A stretch of 64,000 nucleotides of DNA from Alligator mississippiensis (GCF_030867095.1 NC_081831.1:41725319-41789318), one strand, 5' to 3'; counted from the first letter of the stretch, positions 1 through 11,818 are shown. The notes: generated by a model from the sequence alone, not told the origin. Translations and numbers: made by a program.

Positions 1-312
1 CGGGCACACTCGCCAACCTATTTAAAGAAAGAAAAATGCAGCCAAAGATGGCACCCTGTCACACCGCCCCACCACCACCATGACAACAAAAAGCAGCACC
101 AGCATGACAGTCTCCTCCACCCCCATTTCACTTCCCATCCTGAGCCTTCCAGTGCTAGAGGAAGAGCTAGAGCTGGATCTGAGTGCCATAGCAAGGGAAA
201 TTCTGGGGAAGGAGGGGGAGTAATCTGATGTGGTGCTCCATACCCCTCAAGTTTCCCCTAGAGCCAGGTCTCCTTCCCCATAAGGAGGATGAGCTAGAGG
301 GTACGGAGGCAA

Positions 313-1500
313 GTGGCTCATCTAAGTCCACTCCTCCTATTGCTGTGTCTCTTCCTGCTGAGAAGGGGGGAAGAAGTGGCATCTGCACATGTACCTGCAT
401 CCCAGAAGCGAGCGGGTAGTCTGGTCTGGGATCATTTTGAGGTGGCAGATGATCCCACATATGCTATCTGCCTGCACTGCCAAGCCAAAACCAGCCAGGG
501 CAATGGAACAAAACACATGAGCACTACAGGGATGCTGATGCATCTCCGCAGGCACCACCCCCTTGCCTATGCTCCTTCTCAGCCTGGCACCAGTGGGAGC
601 ATACCCAAAAAGAAGTCCCCCTCTCACTACAAAGCCCCGATCTCCTGAAGCAGAGGCAGGCCACCCTGGAACAGTGGGAGAAAGGCAGACAGAAAGGGAG
701 GCACATTGCAAAGGCAAGTGAAATCGCATGGAGCATTGGGCAGATGCTTTCTATGGATGGCGAGCCCTTCTCCTTAGTTGAGCGGCCAGGGTTCAGGCAG
801 CTCATGGTGCTCATGGCCCCTTCATACCAAGTGCCTGCATGCACCACCTTCAGCAGGATGGTGGTGCCCTCCCTGCATGAGGCGTGGAGGGAGTACTTGA
901 TAGAAGAGATGTGCAAGGTAGGTCCACAGGTGGCCTTACACTTCACCTCGGACATCTGGAGCAGCCTGGGTGGAGATCATGCATGCCTCTCCCTCACAGG
1001 GCACTGGTGCGACCAGTCAGGCTGTCAGTGAGCTCTCCTTCAAGCCGAGGTGATGGATGAGTCCCACATGGCAACAGAGATCATGAAGGCCATGAACTGC
1101 TTGTTTCAGGGGTGACTCGTTGGGTAGGTCGAGATCAGTGGGGCCAATATGGTGAAGGCTGCCTGTGATGCCAACTTTGGCATCTGCTGTGTGGCACACA
1201 AGTTCCACCTTATTGTCAGGGATGCCTTGGAGGGAGACAGGGTTGCCAGTGACAGCACCAGCACCACCAGCAAACTCACTTCCAAATGCAGGAAGGTGGC
1301 AGGCTACTTCCACCACAGCACCAAGGGGGGCAAGATGCTGAAGGACAAACAGCCAGAGCTGAGCATCCTGCAGCACAAAATCATGCAGGACGTGGAGATG
1401 CGGTGGAACTCCACATACCTGATGCTTGAGAGGCTGGTGGAGCAATAGAACACCATCCATGAGATGGCTTTGCCCAGGGAGATTGGAATCAGTGGCCTGC
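313..1500 (+). pseudogene. hAT transposase (BED zinc finger plus RNase H-like core), broken
   Basis: The product would be a transposase related to the ZBED group. At 418-560 a BED-type zinc finger is readable: the aromatic pair in LVWDHFEV, the Cys pair in ICLHC and the His cluster in HLRRHH. A frame change lies between about 620 and 744. From 744 the frame gives the catalytic region, including a TSDIW stretch (about 947-960) holding a likely catalytic Asp and an RWNSTYLMLERL motif near 1400. In-frame stops lie at 1029-1031, near 1111, near 1123 and at 1446. The reading frame is then cut at 1500 by an LTR insertion. It cannot make a working transposase. Confidence 0.85.
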
Positions 1501-2274
1501 TGTTACCAGATTTGCTCGTCACTTTGGGGTGCACTCATTTATTTGGGATACATTTCTAGGGTCTTTGTAATTCTATCAATGAGCTGCTTGTGTACTATAG
1601 TTTCTATACGGAGCTGTATATCTCCCTTCTGCAAGTCCTCACCCCCAATGGAGCTATCTTGCAGGACTCGGTTTCAATGGGGCTGGGTTCCTCCAGTCAC
1701 CAAATCAGTCATACACACAAACACACAGATTAACGTGACATGCCTGACCCAGCTGGGTTGATCAACATGGACAGGCTAACACCCTCATATGCCAGGAATC
1801 AGTTCATTAAGGTAACAATAAAATGCAGTCAAGCACACAGGTGAACAGAATACCTCTGAATCTGGCTGGGTGTCCAGCTGACACCCTCATGGGCCAGCAT
1901 TCAGTTCATAAGGGCACATCTGAGCCAAACTGGGTCAATCAGCCTGTACAAGCTGATTCCCCTTATGTGTTTCAAACTCAGCACGTCCCAGTCTTTTGCC
2001 CTAACTGTCCTAGTAGTGGTAGCCTCTTGATGAGCAGACCCCACAGTATTTCTGGGCTTCACAAGGATCTTTAGCTTAGGTAAAAGAAGCGTTGCTGCAG
2101 ACCAAATGGGGAAGGAAAAATACACCTGGTTACCACCAGTTTGACTATAAAAGTTATTTATTGCTAAGTATATGAAATATAAAATGGTACTAGTAGTAAT
2201 AGACATGCAAAGGAAAACAAACATAAACAGTTACAATACTACCCTGGTTTCACTAAGTATTTGGGGAAACTTAG

Positions 2275-3750
2275 TGTCAGGGGCACAGGGTCAGAAAGGG
2301 GGGAAGCCTTGCTCAGAGGCCAACCCCAGACCAAAGAAAAGACAGAGGAAAGCAATATACCTGTTTCAGGGGCTGGGAGGAGCAAGGAAACGCATGGCGA
2401 GAAACCGCCCACATGGTTTGTAAGCTGCGCCCATATACAGCTGGAGCTGGGTGACGTCAGGACGAGATGCTACCCGGCAGAGATAAAAGGAAGCCACGGA
2501 AGCGCGGGAGGAATGCCGAAGACTGGAGGACCAGCAGGGAACCACCGGGCAGGAGGTGTCTAGCTGCAGCAGCTGGTAACAACAGCAGCAGCAGAGGCAG
2601 CGGCGGAAGCAGCGCAGGCTATAGAGGATCCCTGAGCCAGAGAAGACCGGCAGGGATCAAAGGCACCAGCAGAGAGGCCGGCAAAAGCAACAGCAGTGGC
2701 TGCTACAGCGGAGAAAGCAGCGGGAGCTGCAGAGGATCCCCGAGCTGAGGACCGGTGGGGATTGAAGACTTCGGCAGGGAAGCCAACAGGGACACTGGCT
2801 GTGGCAGTGACAGCAGCAGTGGCAGGCAATCCTGAGCTGGAGAAGCCTGGCAGGGTCAAGGGAGCCAGAGTGAGAGCCCTAACTAGGGGCCATGGGGCCG
2901 CTGCTCCAGATCAGAGGCGGAGCTCAGAGAGAGAGAGCAAGAGACCCCGGCTGGGGGGTGAAAGCTCGGGTCTCAACCCAGAGGGTGCCCTAGCCTAAGG
3001 GCATTAGGGGATTTAAGGGTGTACGGAGCCCCTCTGTGGGTGCTCTGTCTCCATTGGCATTCTCCTTTTCTTCTTTCCTTTTAGTCACTTTTCACTAGTA
3101 GTCATGATGGTGGCCTTGTTCATTTTGCTTCATGTCGAGTGTTTCAGGGAAAAGAGGGTTAGGATCAAGGCAGTGGCAGTGGTCCCCTTTAGGGCTTGTC
3201 TATCTTGGTCCCCTTGACGAGTGTCAGTTAGCAGAGTCTAAAGCACCAGGCAAGGGTAGCTGGGACCCTGTGAAAGGAGAGAGAGGAACCATGCCAGAAT
3301 ACACTGGGGCCTACCGCTAGCAGTCACTGAGGGCTAAGGGCACTGGAGAAGACAAGCCCAATAGCCGAGGGTTTCCAGACCCTCTCACCGGAGTTCGACC
3401 AGGGCTTTGGGTGGTTGTCGCTGAGAGGCAACACGGAGACCGGAGAAGACACCAGCAGGGCCAGCCGGGAATAGACCTGGAGGCCTGTCTCTAGGGGTGG
3501 CACATGGTCAGGGTGTAGGGCAGGTTGGAGCCCCATAAACTCCCGCCAAAACACATGACGGCCCGGGAGAATCCTCAAGGGGGACCCCCTCCACTGAAGA
3601 ACCACTCAAAGTCATGGCAGATGAGTTAAGGGGTCACCCTGAAGACAGCCGAGGTGCCCTCTGGGATCCATATGTGGGTCCCTGGCAAGCAAGATCAACT
3701 GCTTGGGCGAAGGCGCTGTGGGAGCACACAATAGAGCAGAGACGGGTGCA
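2275..3750 (+). mobile_element. LTR-like element (probable solo LTR) nested in LTR family A
   Basis: Comparison with the uninterrupted copy at 49348-51359 shows that exactly this block is extra. It is flanked by a 5-bp duplication, CTTAG, at 2270-2274 and 3751-3755. It begins TGTCAGGGG and ends GGGTGCA, so it has the TG...CA ends of an LTR. A CRE-like TGACGTCA lies at 2452-2459 and a TATA-like GATAAAAGG near 2481, which gives plus orientation. The rest is GC-rich with no coding content recognised. I could not name the family, and no AATAAA is obvious. A non-autonomous element of another kind is possible. Confidence 0.7.
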
Positions 3751-4625
3751 CTTAGCTCAAGCTTAACTAATAGAATTCAGGTTCAGAAATCTATGCCTAG
3801 GGAGAAAAGAGAAAAGAGAGAGAGCAGGAGCTGGGATCTCACCAGTCCAAGGCACTCGGGTTACAGTGCTGACAGGTAAAGTTGTTAGCACAATCCTTGA
3901 AGGGAGATGATCTGTTTCATCCAGCTTCTCAAGAACAACAGCAGATGATGTCAGAGAGATTTCTTCTCTTGAAGCACACAGGTTGCTGCTTTTACAGATT
4001 TTTATACCCTCAGTTCAGCTTCTTCAAAGCATTCTTTTAATAGTGTAAATAATTGTCTTTTCTATTGACAAGGGGTTATCTGGTTTTGAACATCTCAAGA
4101 AGCTGATCAATAACTAGGAAAAACATAAGGTTAAGGAGTAAGCAGACACTTAGGAGCCAGCTTGAAATCCTTATGGATAGCAGATATACTGGATGGGATA
4201 CCTCATTGTTTCTTCAGAAACAATAGATAGCTTGCAGTGTCAGGGTTATGTATTTTTACCTGTTGTGAATAGGCCTCAGCTTAGCATGACTTTTCCAGAT
4301 CTTACTGTAGTCTTTTAACAGACTTAAGGGGGTTACTTGGAGCATTAATACACTTTGTGGGGAGGACTTCCACCGGTCATCCCAGGAAAAGTATGACAAC
4401 ATTTGTGGTCAGGACTCCAATGTTCTGGATGCTGTGATGAACCCTTTACTTTAGTTCAAATGTTGCCCATACCCCCTCTAACTCGATCTCTTGCCTTAGC
4501 ATTCCCTAACCCGGCAACCGAGTTTTAGTCAATCAGGTTAAATAGGCCTCCCATAGTGGGACCAGGGAATGTACGGCCCGAGATGCCTATTAAACTTTAC
4601 TTCTGCTTAGTTCTGGTTAGACACC

Positions 4626-4639
4626 GGGGGGGGGGGGGG
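4626..4639. repeat. Poly-G run
   Basis: Fourteen G residues lie inside LTR family A copy 1. The second copy has a matching C run near 49700, so the tract belongs to the family. Confidence 0.9.
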
Positions 4640-5144
4640 AGGAGTCCTTTGTAAATCCAGACTAGTTTTGGTCTGATAAATGCTGAGCTGGGTGTGTGTA
4701 AATGTAGGTTGATTAGCATTTGGAGCACAGATTCCCCATCATGCAGCGCTTCCCTGCTTCTCTGATCCCAGAATTCACTGCAGTCTTTGCTTTGTGCTCT
4801 CTGTTCTCCATCTCCCATGTAAATGAATTGTCATCTGGTTCCATCTCAGATGCAAATGAGACCTAGGGGAGTTCTTCATTCTTGTCGCCCTTATTTGGAG
4901 GGCTTTAGGTGCGTCTCCCACTGCATCTTCATTGTCTTTTGTAATCAGTTCTTATTTAGGTCGAGCTGGGGAGGGGAAAATTCTTTGAGTCAGACAGGCT
5001 TCGTCCTGTGTCAGGGTTCCCCAAGAACATGGAGCTGAGAGGTAACACCCCTTAACAGAGCTGAGTGGGATACCATCTCCCAGATGGTGGTCCTCAAGCC
5101 TTTCCTTGAGGCCACCAAGACCCTCAGCGCTGGTGATGCCCTCC

Positions 5145-5510
5145 AATTTTCACAGACGAGCATATGAACTGCACTTCATCAACCTCCTAGGTACAGAAAC
5201 TCATGGACTCAATATAGATGTTGGAATTCTGACACACTACAACCTGCCTGACATCTGACTCCCCAGGTACCTCTCCACTTTTACCTGCTACATCCCCTTC
5301 CTGCACCCCCCCCCCCCAGCCTGTCCCTCATCCCCTGATGCTTCCACTTTCATTTTCACTAACTGACTTTCTTGCCTCTGGCTTCTTTACTATTCCTTCC
5401 ATCCAGGAAGAGCACACACACCAAGTGCAGGTGCTTCCTCAGCCTTACAAAGGGTTTTTCAACCGGAAAGCTTGCTAAGATATATTTCTCCAATTTTTCA
5501 GTTGGTCTAT
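5145..5510 (+). mobile_element. Penelope-like element 3' tail (truncated)
   Basis: A short open frame ends at about 5256 with YELHFINLLGT...LTHYNLPDI, followed by a 3' untranslated tail holding the 'gtttttcaaccggaaagctt' type motif (5453-5472) and 'cagttggtct' near 5500. Such tails are typical of sauropsid Penelope-like retroelements. The same piece recurs in the same orientation at 53043-53400. Only the last part is present, so it is 5'-truncated. The family assignment is from memory of tail motifs; the coding fragment is too short to prove it. Confidence 0.5.
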
Positions 5511-6087
5511 GTGAGAGAGCAAACAAAAGCCCCGAGGTGCCGTACATGCTGGGCAGGGGAGGCCAGGAGAAAAAAAGCAGCCGGCAGCAACAGACAGAGA
5601 AAGTGAAAACAAACAACACTCACAGCATGGAGGGCTGGCAGGGTTGCAGCTGGAGACTGGAAGGAAAGAAACATTCACCACATTTCCTGAGCAGCATCTC
5701 ACTCAGGATTGGAGGAGGGAGGCTGCTCAGAGGTATTTCCTGCCCCAGAGGGGGGTGAGTTCCCTGCAAGCCACAGAGAGAGGAGCAGCTGAATGTCCCT
5801 GCAGGCAAGGGTTGCCGGTGTAACCAGTGCGACCCTGAGAAGGAGGCAGGCGGCGGCCTGCACGCACACAACTTTTGTTAACCTCTGGAGCGGAGTGTCA
5901 GCTGAAGATCTGGAGAAGAGGACAGAGGAACTGCTGTTCAAAGTTAGAGCCTTGCTGCCTATGGGACAGATCCTATTGGGACTGTGAATGTTCACGAGTA
6001 AGCCGGGCAGGCCTATGCAGAACAGTGATTGGACTAATTGATTTGTTTTCTGTTGTGATTGGGATATGAGAGCCTGACCCAAGGCTC
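5511..6087. other. No gene recognised
   Basis: Moderately GC-rich DNA lies between the Penelope-like tail and the CR1. An open frame at 5793-5987 reads plausibly, but no family is recognisable and there is no splice or promoter support. Confidence 0.4.
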
Positions 6088-7835
6088 TCACTGGACCCCT
6101 GCTGAACCAGATGGGACAACTGACAACTGACGCCCAGGAAAAAGCCAACCTATTAAATGGGTACTTTGCGTCGGTCTTTCATCAGTCCCATGGGACACCC
6201 AGGCCCACTACAGGACAGGAAAGTCTGGGTGAGGGAGAGCCCCTGCCCTCCATCAATGCTGATTTCGTGAAGGAACACCTCAAGAGGCTGGATACCTTCA
6301 AGTCAGCTGGCCATGACAATCTATAACCCAGGGTACTCAAGGAACTGGCGAGCATCATAGCCCAGCCTCTGGCACAGATCTTTGAGAACTCCTGGCTCTC
6401 TGGTGTAGTGCCCGAAGACTGGAAGAAGGCCAATGTGTTGCCTATCTTCAAGACAGGGAGAAAAGTGGATCCGGCAAACTATAGGGCTATCAGCCTGACT
6501 TCTATCCCGGGGAAGATCTTAGAAAAGTTTATTAAAGAGGCCATCCTTAATGGACTGGCTGACGCCAACATCCTGAGGGATAGCCAGCACAGGTTTGTTG
6601 TGGGTAGGTCTTGCTTGACCAATTTCATTTCCTTTTATGACCAGGTGACCTATCGCCTGAACAAGGGAGAATAGATTGATGTCATATATCTGGACTTCAA
6701 AAAAGCCTTCGATCTGGTATCCCATGATCACCTCTTGGCAAAACTGGCCAATTGTGGCCTTGGGTCCACCACGATCCGCTGACTGAGCAATTGGCTCCAT
6801 GGTCGGACCCAGAGGGTGGTAATTGATGGAAGTCAATCGTCATGGTGCCCTGTGACCAGTGGGGTCCCCCAAGGCTCTGTCCTTGGACCCATATTGTTCA
6901 ACATCATCATTAATGATGTGGACATTGGAGTCAGAAGTGGACTGGCCAATGACACCAAACTTTGGTGCAAAGCATCCACACCTGAAGACAGGAGGGTGAT
7001 CCAGGCTGACCTGGACAGGCTCAGCAAATGGGTGGACAAAAACCTGATGGTGTTTAACACTGAAAAATGCAAGGTTCTCCACCTTGGGAGGAAAAACCTG
7101 CAGCATCCTTATAGGCTCAGCAGTCCTAGGCTGGCTAGTACTATGGAAGAAAGAGACTTGGGGGTCATCATTGACCACAAGATGAACATGAGCTTGCAAT
7201 GCAATACTGTAGCTAGTAAAGCGATCAAAACGCTGGCTTGCATCCATAGATGTTTCTCAAGCAAATCCCGGGACGTCGTTCTCCCTTACACTTGGCCTTG
7301 GTGAGGCTGCAGCTGAAGTACTGCATCCAGTTTTGGGCCCCACAATTCAAAAAGGATGTGGAGAAGCTTGAGAGAGTACAGAGAAGAGCCACGTGAATGA
7401 TCAGAGGTCAGGAAAACAGACCTTACGACGACAGGCTGAGAGCTGTGGGGCTCTTTAGCCTGGAAAAGCGCAGGCTCAGGGGTGATCTGATGGCCACCTA
7501 TAAGTTTATCAGGGGTGACCACCAGAATCTGGGGGAATGTTTGATTTACCACAGCGTCCCAAGGGGTGACAAGGTTGAACGGTTATAAACTACTGCAAGA
7601 CCATTTCAGGCTGGACATAAGGAAGAATTTCTTTACTGTCCGAGCCCCCAAGGTCTGGAATAGCCTGCCATCGGAAGTGGTTCAAGCACCCACATTGAAC
7701 ACCTTCAAGAGTAAATTGGATGCTTATCTTGCTGGGGTCCTATGACACCAGTTGACTTCCTGCCCTTTGGGCGGGGGGCTGGACTCGATGATCTTCCGAG
7801 GTCCCTTCCAGCCCTAATATCTATGAAATCTATGA
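6088..7835 (+). mobile_element. CR1 LINE, 5'-truncated, with 3' end
   Basis: This is a chicken-repeat-1 clade LINE. It starts inside ORF2 (GQLTTDAQEKANLLNGYF), covers the reverse transcriptase fingers and palm ([27 protein letters not shown]) and the C-terminal region, and ends with the CR1 3' signature 'gactcgatgatcttccgagg' and ATCTATGA repeats. The frame has stops at 6324 and 6672, another near 6781 and one at 7302, with a frame change before 7397. The catalytic FADD box reads LAND here, so it is dead on that ground too. It belongs to the same subfamily as 44000-46150. Confidence 0.92.
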
Positions 7836-8161
7836 CCCCAGGTGAAGGGGACATGGACTGAGCCTGGCAAGGAGACTGAGAGCAGTTGGGGGGGGGGGGT
7901 TGGGATTTTTTTTTTTTCCTTTTATTGGATATTTGAGCACAGGGCAAGGCCAGCCCATAATAGACTAACAGACAGTAGTATGACCTGGCTTCAGAGGACT
8001 TCAAATACCATCTGGAGAGGCTAGGCTGAGGTAAAGGGGAGGTTTGGAGCCCCACAGAAGAAAACATGGATTGAGACCAGGTAGGAACACCTCGGGCAGT
8101 GCCTCCTAGGAATATAATTTCATCAGTCATGGCAGGAAAGAAACACAAGATCAACTTTGCT
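7836..8161. other. No gene recognised; short homopolymer runs
   Basis: About 325 bp lie between two CR1 copies, including a G run near 7890 and a T run near 7905. No coding or RNA feature was seen. Confidence 0.5.
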
Positions 8162-8450
8162 TTACTCACCAAGGTGCCCCTGGGGGTTACAAGAAATAAT
8201 GGCCATAAGCTAGCAGAGAGCAGATTTAGACTGGACATTAGGAAGAACTTCTTCACAGTTAGTGGCCAAAGTCTGGAATGGGCTCCCAAGGGAGGTGGTG
8301 CTCTCCCCTACCCTGGGGGTCTTCAAGAGGAGGTTAGATAGGCATCTAGCTGGGGTCATCTAAATCCGGCACTCTTTCCTGCCTATACAGGGGGTCGGAC
8401 TCGATGATCTATTGAGGTCCCTTCCAACCCTAACATCTACGAATCTGTGA
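8162..8450 (+). mobile_element. CR1 LINE 3' fragment
   Basis: The last part of CR1 ORF2 (NNGHKLAESRFRLDIRKNFF) and the 3' untranslated end with 'cggactcgatgatctattga' are present. It is severely 5'-truncated, as is usual for this clade. It is close to the 3' ends at 30740-31037 and 49060-49342. Confidence 0.93.
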
Positions 8451-8713
8451 ACTTCCTGGCAGACTAGGTGATCCAAAGCCGAGGTCTACTCTGTCACACC
8501 TGTTTTGTAGGAAAATAAACTCAGGGCAGTGGTAACAAGCCCTACCGACAGCCATCACAGTCTACTAAAAGATATCGGATTGACCCAAAGAACCTTGTCT
8601 GCCAGTGCCATGTTCTTAGATTAACACCCCTAGCACCTGTCCCCGGTCAGCTGACCAGAAGGACGCAGGACCCTGAGCACATCTAAGCCCCAGGGCTGGG
8701 GCTGGCAAGGACA

Positions 8714-8726
8714 GTTGTCTGGCAAC
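8714..8726. promoter_or_regulatory. Candidate RFX X-box
   Basis: GTTGTC-T-GGCAAC is an inverted repeat of the RFX half-site (GTTGYC/GRCAAC) with a 1-bp spacer. RFX factors drive many motile-cilia genes, and DNAAF6 is one. The site lies 3 kb upstream of the first recognised DNAAF6 exon, in one of the few stretches here without a recognised repeat (8451-9000). Whether a promoter or first exon sits here is inference. Confidence 0.4.
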
Positions 8727-9004
8727 TGCTGAAGAAGAAGCTCCTGCAGGAAAGGAAGGAAAGGCTCTGACAGTTTGGTTGCCTGTGATGCTAGTGCTAC
8801 TATGCTGCTTACTTACCTGTTGTTATTTAAAGTGGTGGACAAGGCTGAAGCTTAGGGCAGGAGGAGACCTCATTGGGGAACACTACCGTGTCATGTAGAG
8901 GCCCCAGCACCAGTGAGGGCATGCCTCAATACACACACAGTCATACATCACAAGTTTTGCTTGTCAGCAGCTTGAGGAGCAGTTTCCCAGAAACCCCTCC
9001 ACCT

Positions 9005-9140
9005 ATCTCCTTGAAACTTGGCAGGCTTCATAGTCTCAGCAGGGGCTACCATCCCTGCTGTTTTCAGTCAAATTGGACAAGTAGTGAAAAGGTTATAGGC
9101 AGTTTCATGATTCCCCATTATAGCCTATGGGCAAAACATC
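9005..9140 (-). mobile_element. Small MITE, diverged copy of the family at 37512
   Basis: The block 'gaaacttggcaggcttcat' followed by a purine-rich middle and 'ttatagcctatggg' is the reverse-complement counterpart of 37512-37664. The terminal repeats are worn. It is followed by AT-rich GAAACAGCGAAG-like sequence (9137-9245), which also occurs near 57180-57310. Confidence 0.5.
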
Positions 9141-9259
9141 GAAACAGCGAAGCAGTTTTGACGAAAAGAAATGGAACAGCACTTCAAAACTAAATGAAAC
9201 ATCAAAATGAAACGCTGTCCCTTTGAAATGGCAGTTGAAACCACCGCTAGGGCGTTTCG

Positions 9260-11751
9260 TAGAGCCCTAGTGCACAGCGGCAGGGACCTTCCCCCCTCCC
9301 CACTCCTCTGCACACCCTGGAGAAGCTGCCTGTGGCTCTGTCCCACATCCTGCCCTGCCCTGGCTGGACAGCACCTGCCCCTGCCCCACTCCCTCCCTCA
9401 CCATGGGGCCCTCAATCTGCCCCGCTATGTTCCTTCCCTCCTACAGACTTATAGGCCAGACACTGTTCTCTATGCTGCAGGGCTGCATTCCCGGCTGCAT
9501 GCATGTATTAGTGACATTATTGGTTACACCAGTCAAAAAAAGTCTATTGCTGATAATGTCAATTTTCCTTTTATCATTCCCAATTTTGATATGGAACAAT
9601 ATACTGGTACAAATCTATATGTTACTAAGAGCAGCCAACAGCAAGATTGCAGAAGAAAGACTAGTTTAATTAGTGGAACATTAAGATAATTAAAAAAGGA
9701 GACAGGGTTGTTAGCAGCTGTGGAGTAAAGGGTTTAGAAGGGATCAGATAGATTATAACGAGTCATGAAATCAATTGACCTTCTCAGCCCTGCCTGACTA
9801 GAAATGCTACTACCACTGCCAGGCAGTTGGCTTTAAATTTGGGGTGGACTAAGAATCAAAGTGGGGTGCAACTCCATCACTGCACCTGCTCCCCCTGGAT
9901 CTGTCCCTGTGCATTTCCCACTAAACTGAAAAGTCTGGGAACTAGTTTTACAGTGGTGTCCCTCCACTGATCAGAGGGGAGTCATTTTGCCTTTAACTAG
10001 GGCAAGTGAAAAGAGAATCAAGCCCCAAAAGCCTTTTCATAAACTGAACTTATTGAAGCAACAATATTTTAGGATGTGGTATCAACCTACAGAGGCAGAA
10101 AAGCATGTAGATGCCTCAGGAACAGTAGAAGTTTGGGAACAGAAGAGAGAGTGAGTTCAAAGGAAATGAGACTATGTAGCTGAAAGAATCCCCAGAGAGG
10201 CTTACCCCTCCTTTTCTCCAGAGCCTGCTTGAGATGGAGGCAATTCCTGCTAAGTATAAAGTACCTGGTAAGAAGAAATAGAAAGCTACCAGGCAATTTC
10301 TTAATAAAATCTAAAATAATCCAGAGATGGCTAAGTCTACTAATTGTGTGTGAAGGGTTGATGAATTATAGAGATACCTGGTTCTTCAAATACAATAGAT
10401 ATACTGAAAGAGATGCATTTAAGAAGAGCTAAATCAGAATAATTTGAATCACCAAGATAAATATTTTTTATTCTTTTATAACAGTTCATCTTGGGACTAA
10501 AACAACTGTGGCAATTAAAGAAAGTATTTTGCTATTACCATTGTTGCTATCTTCAGTTGGAGTTAGCAGAGATATGTATCTGTGTCTGTTATGCCCACAA
10601 GGCTCCTGAGAATCATGACTTACAGACAGGTCCTCCAGGAAGCTTCACAGTTCTTTAAAGATCTCATAGTGTCATGTACATGTTGTATATGGCATAGCTG
10701 ATAAACATGAGAACTATCTCACTCCTCTCTTGTGACATGGTCCACAAAGACCAGCTGTGAGAGTGAACTGGCTGGCCAGAGAGCCTCCTTATTTAGTACA
10801 AGAGACCTGCCTCCTGTAGACAGTGGCTACGAATCCCCCACTTCTCCAACCATGTCTCACAATTTTTCTGTTTGTTGTTTAAACTCAGTAGTATTCTTTA
10901 ATGGCTTGTCAGTAAAGAAAGTTTCCGGCTTTAAAGTTCATTTGTTTACAGCTTATTAATAACATAAATGACACTTTTGTGCCAAAAATGGAGAGTTGCC
11001 CTAAGTGATGCCCATAAAGCCTGAATCAATCTGGTTGGTAATTTAGAATCTTTCTTTAGATTTGGTTTAAGGTTCTGCATCAAACTAAGAAACTATCAAA
11101 CTAAGAAACCATTTACATAAAAATGCTGCACGCTTACTACCTGCTAGCAACATGATTTATAATCTAAGAAAATTGGGGTTGCTTTGCCTGATCTCTCATA
11201 TAGAAAACTCTTTGAATGCTGTGATTACATTTGCATGTAATAAATAAAAATTGATATTCAACATTCTTATGGCAGGCCAAGTGTAGCAATTTTCCTTGTT
11301 GTCCCATGGGAAGAGTGCTTGTATGTTAACCCATGTGCCTGTAATGTTATAACCATGGGCTTTTATTTAAATCCAGCACATCAAGGCTACTCAGTAATGA
11401 GGGTAAGTGAAGATGTGTATCTCTAATGGTTAGAATACCAAAACCCGAGATGGGCCTTTGAGTTTTGCTACTCGTGTAACCTTGGACAAATGATGTAACT
11501 TTCCTGTGCCTCATTTTCTTCATCTCTAAAAGAGGGATAATAATACAGAGGAGTTGTAAAAGTTTAATTGAAGTTGGTAAAGTATTCTGATGTGGGCTGA
11601 TAATGTAGATATTCTTTGGTGAAAAGTGATCCATAAACCCAAAGTGCTATTATTTTTAGAACTATTGAGATGATCTATCTAGAAACTCATAGCATCTGTA
11701 TTTGGTTGGTTTTTTGTTGTTGCTTTTTGTTTGTTTGTTTGTTTTTTGCAG
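9260..11751. other. Upstream region of DNAAF6; no exon recognised
   Basis: A GC-rich block at 9285-9480 is followed by AT-rich unique-looking DNA. The missing N-terminal coding exon of DNAAF6 (expected to end in phase 0) was looked for here and not found. Exon-like pieces with good splice borders near 10222-10270 and 11376-11401 do not fit the protein or the phase. A (GTTT)n run sits at 11728-11745, just before the first recognised exon. Confidence 0.5.
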
Positions 11752-11818
11752 TCATATTCTTCTGTTAATATCATGAGTCCTGGGAATATTGGACCAGCAA
11801 AGAAAGCAGAAGCCACTG
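11752..11818 (+). CDS. DNAAF6: DNAAF6 exon a (phase 0 to 1)
   Basis: A 67-bp exon with acceptor tttttgcag and donor gtaagc. It encodes [15 protein letters not shown] and a short Lys/Ala-rich stretch. The MSPGNIGP core matches the human MGPGNIGP segment. Confidence 0.92.

Larger units (their letters stand above)
1501..5047 (-). mobile_element. Solo LTR, family A, inserted in the hAT and itself interrupted
   Basis: Inverted ends TGTTACC (1501) and GGTAACA (ending 5047) bound this LTR, and hAT coding sequence continues on both sides. After removing the nested 1476-bp element and its duplication, about 2066 bp remain. It is the reverse complement of the sequence at 49348-51359, at near equal length. 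In minus orientation it holds a TATA-like box and an AATAAA, as expected for U3, R and U5. No internal retroviral genes accompany it. Target duplications are not clear (cctgc versus cccct). It is an old fossil. Confidence 0.75.
1..5144 (+). mobile_element. hAT DNA transposon with BED finger, copy 1 (interrupted)
   Basis: This is a hAT-superfamily cut-and-paste transposon entering from the left window edge. The coding part runs to 1500, is split by an LTR element (1501-5047), and resumes at 5048-5144, where the NRAEWDTISQ-like stretch matches the second copy near 54690. The right part, including the C-terminal dimerisation domain, is missing; a Penelope-like tail starts at about 5145. Terminal inverted repeats were not seen because the left end is outside the window. 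The same family occurs on the minus strand at 53830-56390. Confidence 0.85.

Noticed and set aside
5793-5987. Open frame with a plausible amphipathic stretch
   Set aside because: No family, no splice signals, and it sits between two retroelements.
9207-9689. 160-codon open frame
   Set aside because: The first half comes from a GC-rich block and the second from AT-rich DNA, with abrupt composition change and no domain.
10222-10270. Exon-like piece with a good acceptor, an ATG and a gtaag donor upstream of DNAAF6
   Set aside because: It would end in phase 1, which puts a stop in the next exon, and its residues do not resemble the DNAAF6 N-terminus.
11376-11401. Possible tiny exon ending in a strong gtaagtgaag donor
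   Set aside because: Only about 26 bp, with no fit to the protein; a strong donor alone is common by chance.
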